NCBI GenBank assembly: GCA_024691465.1
Contig: JAILNO010000114.1
Span: 1-25,570 of the forward strand
DNA length: 25,570 nucleotides
Source: Pseudobutyrivibrio sp.
GTDB lineage: Bacteria; Bacillota_A; Clostridia; Lachnospirales; Lachnospiraceae
Reading direction: 5' to 3'
Position numbers and translations under genes: made by a program. The notes beneath the pieces were generated by a model. That model did no database searches, was not told where the DNA came from, and saw only the letters and a list, made by a program, of their open reading frames with translations. Shown here piece after piece: positions 21,908 to 25,570 of the stretch (its first letter is position 1; every line of letters begins with the position of its first letter).

Positions 21908-23122
21908 ATGGAGATGAATGCAGCACAGGTTGAAGCCATTGTTAAATCCGTCTTAGATAACTTAAGCGGAGATGGTACTTCAACAGGCAGCGCCGCAGGT
22001 CCTATTCCAAGCACTGTTAAGGTGGGATTCTTAACACAGATTGGAAAGATGGAAGTCCGTGAGTATCCTATGCCTGAGGTAGGAGATGATGACCTACTGG
22101 TTAAGGTAGAAGGATGTGGAATCTGTGGTACTGACGTACATGAATACAAGCGTGATCCATTTTCACTTATCCCTGTAGCACTTGGACATGAGGGTACAGG
22201 CGAGATTGTTAAGATGGGTAAGAATGTAAAGGTAGACTCAGCAGGAAAGCCAGTACATGTAGGAGATAAGATTGTTACATGTATGATTTTTAAGGATGAT
22301 CCTGAAATCACAATGTTCGATTTGAATAAGAAGAACGTAGGTGGAGCTGACGTATACGGATTACTTCCAGATGATGATGTACATGCAAATGGATGGTTCT
22401 CAAATTACATCTTAGTTAGAGGAGGTCTTGGTTCGACATTCTTCAATGTATCAGACTTAGATCTTGATTCAAGAATATTAATTGAGCCATGTGCGGTACT
22501 TATACATGCAGTGGAGAGAGCTAAGTCAACAGGAATACTTAAGTTCAACTCAAGAGTAGTTGTTCAGGGATGTGGACCTATCGGACTAATCTGTGTAGCA
22601 GTACTTAAGACTCTTGGAATTCAGAATATTGTAACAGTAGATGGCAACCCAGCACGACTTGAGTTCTCTAAGAAACTTGGAGCTACAGGCACAGCCAACT
22701 TCAAGGATTTCGATGGAATCGAGGGACTTACAAAGGGTGTATATGATGCCTTCGGTGGACATCTGGCAGACTTCGGTTTCCAGTGCACAGGATCACCAGC
22801 AGGACACTCCAACATCTATAAGTTCATTAGAAATGGTGGAGGTCTCTGTGAGTTAGGATTCTTCATCAACGGTGGAGATGCAACAATCAATCCTCACTTC
22901 GATATCTGTTCTAAGGAGCTTACAGAAGTAGGATCTTGGGTATATACACTTCGTGATTATGCAACTACATTTGATTTCCTTAGAGGAGCTAAGGCTATTG
23001 GTCTTCCAATGAGTGAATTAATCACAGATAAGTATCCACTTAGCAGAATTGATGAGGCATTCCAGAAAGCAGCTAGTATGACAGGTCTTAAGATTGCAGT
23101 CATGGCTGAGGAATTAGCATAG
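21908..23122 (+). CDS. Zinc-dependent alcohol dehydrogenase with N-terminal encapsulation peptide
   Basis: A 404-aa medium-chain dehydrogenase. Residues 1-19 (MEMNAAQVEAIVKSVLDNL) are an encapsulation helix, followed by a Gly/Ser/Thr linker to about 35. The catalytic zinc site uses C73 (GICGTD), H94-E95 (GHEGTGE) and probably C195 (EPCAV); the NAD site is GCGPIG (221-226). The four-cysteine structural zinc loop of classical enzymes is missing. Its likely role is reduction of propionaldehyde to propanol, or lactaldehyde to propanediol, recycling NADH in the shell. Many microcompartments use the iron-type PduQ instead. GGGAGG lies just before the ATG. An activity on a polyol is possible. Confidence 0.9.
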   Translation: MEMNAAQVEAIVKSVLDNLSGDGTSTGSAAGPIPSTVKVGFLTQIGKMEVREYPMPEVGDDDLLVKVEGCGICGTDVHEYKRDPFSLIPVALGHEGTGEIVKMGKNVKVDSAGKPVHVGDKIVTCMIFKDDPEITMFDLNKKNVGGADVYGLLPDDDVHANGWFSNYILVRGGLGSTFFNVSDLDLDSRILIEPCAVLIHAVERAKSTGILKFNSRVVVQGCGPIGLICVAVLKTLGIQNIVTVDGNPARLEFSKKLGATGTANFKDFDGIEGLTKGVYDAFGGHLADFGFQCTGSPAGHSNIYKFIRNGGGLCELGFFINGGDATINPHFDICSKELTEVGSWVYTLRDYATTFDFLRGAKAIGLPMSELITDKYPLSRIDEAFQKAASMTGLKIAVMAEELA

Positions 23123-23132
23123 GTGTTAGCTT

Positions 23133-23450
23133 ATGGATGAAAGAGCAGTAGGAATACTTGAGGTATACGGTCTGGTATGTGCATTCCTTGCAGCAGATGC
23201 AGGAGCCAAGGCAGCAGATGTTACCTTAGAACCTTTTGACAAAAATAAACCAGCAAATGCAGATTCACTTCCAGTTCCACTACTGGTAACAATCAAGTTC
23301 AGAGGAAGCGTGGAGGATGTGACAGCTGCAGTGGAAGCGGGCAAAGCAGTGGCTGAAGCCCATACGGGAGTGGTAGTAAGCCACATAATCCCAAGACCAA
23401 CCGAAGATACGCTTAAGATGCTTGGCATCTGCGCCTTCGACGTAAACTAA
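23133..23450 (+). CDS. BMC-H shell protein with expanded pore loop
   Basis: A 105-aa BMC-domain protein forming hexamers. It begins AVGILEVYGL and ends with the VSHIIPRPTEDT motif. The region that forms the pore in PduA (KIGSG) is replaced by a longer loop, about 35-50 (PFDKNKPANADSLPVP), about eight residues longer, with four prolines. The pore is therefore unlike the canonical one. The ribosome site is weak (AGGTG about 10 bases upstream), suggesting lower expression than the canonical shell genes. Product type is secure; pore function is open. Confidence 0.9.
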   Translation: MDERAVGILEVYGLVCAFLAADAGAKAADVTLEPFDKNKPANADSLPVPLLVTIKFRGSVEDVTAAVEAGKAVAEAHTGVVVSHIIPRPTEDTLKMLGICAFDVN

Positions 23451-23477
23451 TTATTTGAAAAAATGGAGGTATTTAAC

Positions 23478-23759
23478 ATGGCACAGGAAGCTTTAGGAAT
23501 GGTAGAGACAAGAGGTCTTACAGCAGCAATCGAGGCTGCAGATGCAATGACAAAGTCAGCAGAGGTTACACTTGTAGGAACAGAGAAGATTGGTTCTGGT
23601 CTCGTAACAGTTATGGTACGTGGTGATGTAGGAGCAGTTAAGGCTTCAGTAGAAGCTGGTGCAACTAGCGCTTCTAGACTTGGTGAGCTTGTAGCACAGC
23701 ATGTAATCCCAAGACCACACACAGATGTTGAGAAGATTCTTCCTAAATTCTCTAAGTAA
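23478..23759 (+). CDS. BMC-H shell protein, canonical PduA type, copy A
   Basis: A 93-aa hexameric shell protein with the pore loop [11 protein letters not shown] (35-45), like PduA, which admits small polar molecules such as propanediol. GGAGG (23466-23470) lies 7 bases before ATG 23478; the ATG at 23463 is rejected because the ribosome site lies inside that extension. It differs from copy B at 24140 mainly at residues about 23-30 and 63-71, and near the C-terminus. Codon bias is strong, implying that this is a major facet protein. Confidence 0.93.
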   Translation: MAQEALGMVETRGLTAAIEAADAMTKSAEVTLVGTEKIGSGLVTVMVRGDVGAVKASVEAGATSASRLGELVAQHVIPRPHTDVEKILPKFSK

Positions 23760-23767
23760 GATGGCTT

Positions 23768-24112
23768 ATGGAAACTAGAGGAACTTCGTACGGATTAATT
23801 GAAGTATCAGGCGTAACCGCCGCAATAGATTCTCTGGATGCTATGTGCAAGGCTGCAGATGTCAGCCTGGTCACATGGGAGAGAAAGCTGGGCGGTAGGC
23901 TTGTTACAATCATTGTTGAAGGAACGGTCAGCAATGTTACAGCTGCAGTTGATGCAGCATGTGCGGCTTGCAAGAAGGAAGGATTCATCATGGCATCTAA
24001 TGGAGTCATTGCAAATCCTGCCGAGGAGACCAGGAAGATGGTAGCCTTTTCCGCTAGTCGTAAGCAACAAAATGGTATGACCATCGCAGAGTGGATACCA
24101 ATGGATGTATAG
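23768..24112 (+). CDS. BMC-H shell protein with arginine pore loop and C-terminal extension
   Basis: A 114-aa BMC-domain protein (YGLIEVSGVTAAIDSLDAM onward). The pore loop reads WERKLGGRLVTI (37-48), with arginine where PduA has glycine, and a tryptophan just before. The C-terminal tail after residue 95 (SRKQQNGMTIAEWIPMDV) is an extra of about 18 residues. There is no clear Shine-Dalgarno; the gene starts 8 bases after the previous stop codon, so it probably depends on translational coupling. Cysteines C27, C65 and C68 are present but form no cluster motif. Confidence 0.88.
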   Translation: METRGTSYGLIEVSGVTAAIDSLDAMCKAADVSLVTWERKLGGRLVTIIVEGTVSNVTAAVDAACAACKKEGFIMASNGVIANPAEETRKMVAFSASRKQQNGMTIAEWIPMDV

Positions 24113-24139
24113 TAACTTTTAATTAAGGAGGTAATTAAA

Positions 24140-24418
24140 ATGGCACAGGAAGCTTTAGGAATGGTTGAGACAAGAGGTCTCACAGCAGCAATCGAGGCAG
24201 CAGATACAATGTGTAAGGCTGCTAACGTAACACTTGTAGGAACAGAGAAGATCGGTTCTGGTCTCGTAACTGTTATGGTACGTGGTGATGTAGGAGCTGT
24301 TAAGTCTTCAGTAGAAGCAGGTGCAGCTAATGCAGAGAGACTTGGTGAGCTTGTAGCTTCACACGTAATCCCAAGACCACACACAGATGTAGAAGCAATT
24401 CTTCCAGTAATTAAGTAG
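24140..24418 (+). CDS. BMC-H shell protein, canonical PduA type, copy B
   Basis: A 92-aa hexameric shell protein nearly identical to copy A, including the pore loop [11 protein letters not shown]. Much of the DNA is also identical, so this is a recent duplication or has been kept alike by gene conversion. AAGGAGG (24125-24131) precedes the ATG by 8 bases. With copy A it brackets the divergent arginine-pore gene. A 94-base gap with a hairpin follows before pduL. Confidence 0.93.
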   Translation: MAQEALGMVETRGLTAAIEAADTMCKAANVTLVGTEKIGSGLVTVMVRGDVGAVKSSVEAGAANAERLGELVASHVIPRPHTDVEAILPVIK

Positions 24419-24471
24419 TAGAGTTGAATAAACATCAAGTTTAAAATTTTACGTAAACTTTTAATCATTCA

Positions 24472-24495
24472 CCTGGGCTTCATATGGAGCCCAGG
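24472..24495 (+). other. Intra-operon hairpin between the shell genes and pduL
   Basis: CCTGGGCT (24472-24479) pairs with AGCCCAGG (24488-24495), extendable to 10 bp with loop ATAT. No T run follows, so this is not a classic terminator. It may set the 3' end or stability of the shell-gene mRNA. The rest of 24419-24512 is AT-rich without a clear promoter. Confidence 0.5.
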
Positions 24496-24512
24496 AATTA
24501 CTGGAGAAAAAG

Positions 24513-25157
24513 ATGGAAGCAAAAGAGATTGAATTAATTACCCAGTCTGTATTAAAGGCTATGGGAAATGATATGTATCAGAATACTGGATTCATGGTTC
24601 CAGTGGGAATTTCAAACAGACATATCCACCTTACCAAAGAGGCTGTTGAGATTCTATTTGGAGCAGGTCATGAGCTTACTAAGAAAAAGGAACTAATGGG
24701 CGGACAGTTCGCTTGCGAAGAGTGTGTCACAATAGTAGGTCTTAAGCTTAGAGCAATTGAAAATGTCAGAGTGCTTGGACCTGTTAGAAAAGCAAACCAG
24801 GTAGAGATAAGCCAGACAGATGCCAGGAAGCTGGGAATCACAGTTCCTGTAAGGGAGTCTGGAGATACTGTAGGTTCAGCTCCTATTGCGATAGTGGGAC
24901 CTAAGGGGGCACTCTACTTAAAGGAAGGCTGTATTATTGCTGCAAGACATATCCATATGTCTCCAAGTGATGCAATGACAGCTGGTGTTAAAGATGGAGA
25001 TTACGTCAGTGTTAAGGTTGATAACGACAGAGGAACAATCTTCAATAAGGTTAAGATCCGTGTTGATAACAGCTTTACACTAGAGATGCACATAGATACT
25101 GATGAGGCCAATGCTTCAGGAATTGGTCCTAACAATAAAGTGATGATTTTGAAATAG
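24513..25157 (+). CDS. pduL: Phosphate propanoyltransferase PduL
   Basis: A 214-aa two-metal phosphotransacylase converting propionyl-CoA to propionyl phosphate, regenerating CoA inside the shell. Residues 1-18 (MEAKEIELITQSVLKAMG) are an encapsulation helix. Metal-binding motifs are NRHIHL (H37, H39), ARHIHMSP (H146, H148) and MHIDTDEANAS near the C-terminus. Length is typical. GGAG at 24503-24506 precedes the ATG by 6 bases. A propionate kinase, which would complete ATP formation, is not in the window. Confidence 0.95.
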   Translation: MEAKEIELITQSVLKAMGNDMYQNTGFMVPVGISNRHIHLTKEAVEILFGAGHELTKKKELMGGQFACEECVTIVGLKLRAIENVRVLGPVRKANQVEISQTDARKLGITVPVRESGDTVGSAPIAIVGPKGALYLKEGCIIAARHIHMSPSDAMTAGVKDGDYVSVKVDNDRGTIFNKVKIRVDNSFTLEMHIDTDEANASGIGPNNKVMILK

Positions 25158-25167
25158 GAGGTACGCC

Positions 25168-25434
25168 ATGATTATTGCACAGGTAACAGGAAGTGTTGTA
25201 TCCACAAGGAAAATGGATTCATTGGTGGGAAATAAATTTATGGTAGTTGAGCCTCTTACTGGCATGAGAAACGGTGGAGAGAAAATCGTAGCCGTGGACA
25301 ACATAGGCGCAGGCGTAGGTGAGTATGTACTGGTTACAACAGGATCAAGTGCCAGAGTTGGAGCACAGGGACCTGACTCGCCAGTGGATGCAGCTATTGT
25401 TGGAATAATTGATGATGTAGGAAATCTTAAATAA
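25168..25434 (+). CDS. EutN/CcmL-type pentameric vertex protein (BMC-P)
   Basis: An 88-aa protein of the EutN/CcmL family that caps the vertices of the shell as pentamers. It begins [15 protein letters not shown] and contains [23 protein letters not shown] and the closing [10 protein letters not shown], all typical. AGGAGG (25156-25161) precedes the ATG by 6 bases. Its stop codon overlaps the next start codon by one base (TAATG). Confidence 0.94.
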   Translation: MIIAQVTGSVVSTRKMDSLVGNKFMVVEPLTGMRNGGEKIVAVDNIGAGVGEYVLVTTGSSARVGAQGPDSPVDAAIVGIIDDVGNLK

Positions 25435-25570
25435 TGGATATTAATGAGCTTAAGAATATATTTAGAGAAAATGGAATAGTTGGAGCAGGCGGAGCCGGTT
25501 TTCCTACTTATGGCAAGCTCAGTGATAAGATTGAAATCATTGTTGTGAACTGTGCAGAGTGTGAGCCACT
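25434..25570 (+). CDS. RnfC/PduS-like electron transfer protein, cut by the window end
   Basis: Only the first 45 codons are present. They contain [12 protein letters not shown] and VNCAECEPL, the signature of RnfC and PduS-type flavin/NADH-binding proteins found in microcompartment loci, where they may recycle cofactors. The ATG overlaps the previous stop codon (TAATG). The rest, including iron-sulfur motifs, lies beyond the window. Confidence 0.88.
   Translation, partial: MDINELKNIFRENGIVGAGGAGFPTYGKLSDKIEIIVVNCAECEP

Noticed and set aside
21754..22311. Antisense open frame opposite the end of pduP and the start of the alcohol dehydrogenase gene
   Set aside because: Mirror of two real genes on the other strand; low-complexity Ser/Thr/Pro sequence.
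23752..24468. Antisense open frame of 238 codons opposite the shell genes
   Set aside because: Its internal repeats only mirror the duplicated shell genes; no ribosome site or known domain.
1..25570. CRISPR arrays, tRNA or rRNA genes, insertion sequences with transposase, prophage genes
   Set aside because: None seen: no regularly spaced repeats, no cloverleaf with CCA end or known anticodon arm, and no transposase or phage-type protein.

Overview
The window looks like a chromosome segment of a motile, anaerobic, low-GC Firmicute, most likely a gut or rumen Lachnospiraceae (Roseburia/Butyrivibrio/Pseudobutyrivibrio-like). The reasons are the AT-rich gaps, the strong GGAGG ribosome sites, the flagellins starting MVVQHNMQ, the clpP-clpX-engB order and an oxygen-sensitive glycyl radical enzyme pathway. 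The genus is an inference. All genes recognised are on the + strand.

Layout. Positions 1-521 hold no convincing gene: a large imperfect palindrome (1-155), a G-rich tract with a canonical G-quadruplex pattern, then a promoter with an NrdR-box-like site. Next come nrdR, an unrecognised 130-aa gene behind a sigma-28-like promoter, and a terminator that doubles as a promoter for a possibly leaderless yqeG-type phosphatase gene followed by rpiB. Trigger factor, clpP, clpX and engB form the protein quality-control block. A zinc-type ABC importer (binding protein, ATPase, permease) follows and ends in a clear terminator.

Positions 9365-12940 hold two tandem flagellin genes. Both have the same leader design: two hairpins, each with an A-N-GGA hexaloop, the second carrying the Shine-Dalgarno sequence, with the two GGA triplets 22 nt apart in both genes. 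This is the architecture expected for CsrA control. Then come apt, trmO and rhaD (rhamnulose-1-phosphate aldolase), with clear terminators after apt and after rhaD.

Positions 15349-25570 are a bacterial microcompartment operon for fucose/rhamnose breakdown via 1,2-propanediol, of the glycyl-radical type (close to what is called GRM5). A strong sigma-A promoter with repeated GTGGTTTT elements precedes a B12-independent propanediol dehydratase, its short activase, an EutS/PduU-like shell protein, an EutP/PduV-like GTPase, a fuculose-phosphate-type aldolase with a C-terminal encapsulation helix, a CoA-acylating aldehyde dehydrogenase, a zinc-type alcohol dehydrogenase, four hexameric shell proteins, the PduL phosphotransacylase, an EutN-type vertex protein and the start of an RnfC/PduS-like protein cut by the window edge.

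How it would work (inference from known systems): aldolases release lactaldehyde, which is reduced to 1,2-propanediol. The glycyl radical enzyme dehydrates this to propionaldehyde inside the shell. The aldehyde dehydrogenase, PduL and alcohol dehydrogenase then split it to propionate and propanol while recycling CoA and NAD. Sugar isomerases, kinases, transporters, a regulator and the trimeric shell proteins are not in this window. The points most worth a second look are the twin CsrA-type flagellin leaders, the cysteine-rich tail of the encapsulated aldolase, the unusual pore loops of two shell proteins, the orphan gene with a flagellar-type promoter, and the leaderless promoter.
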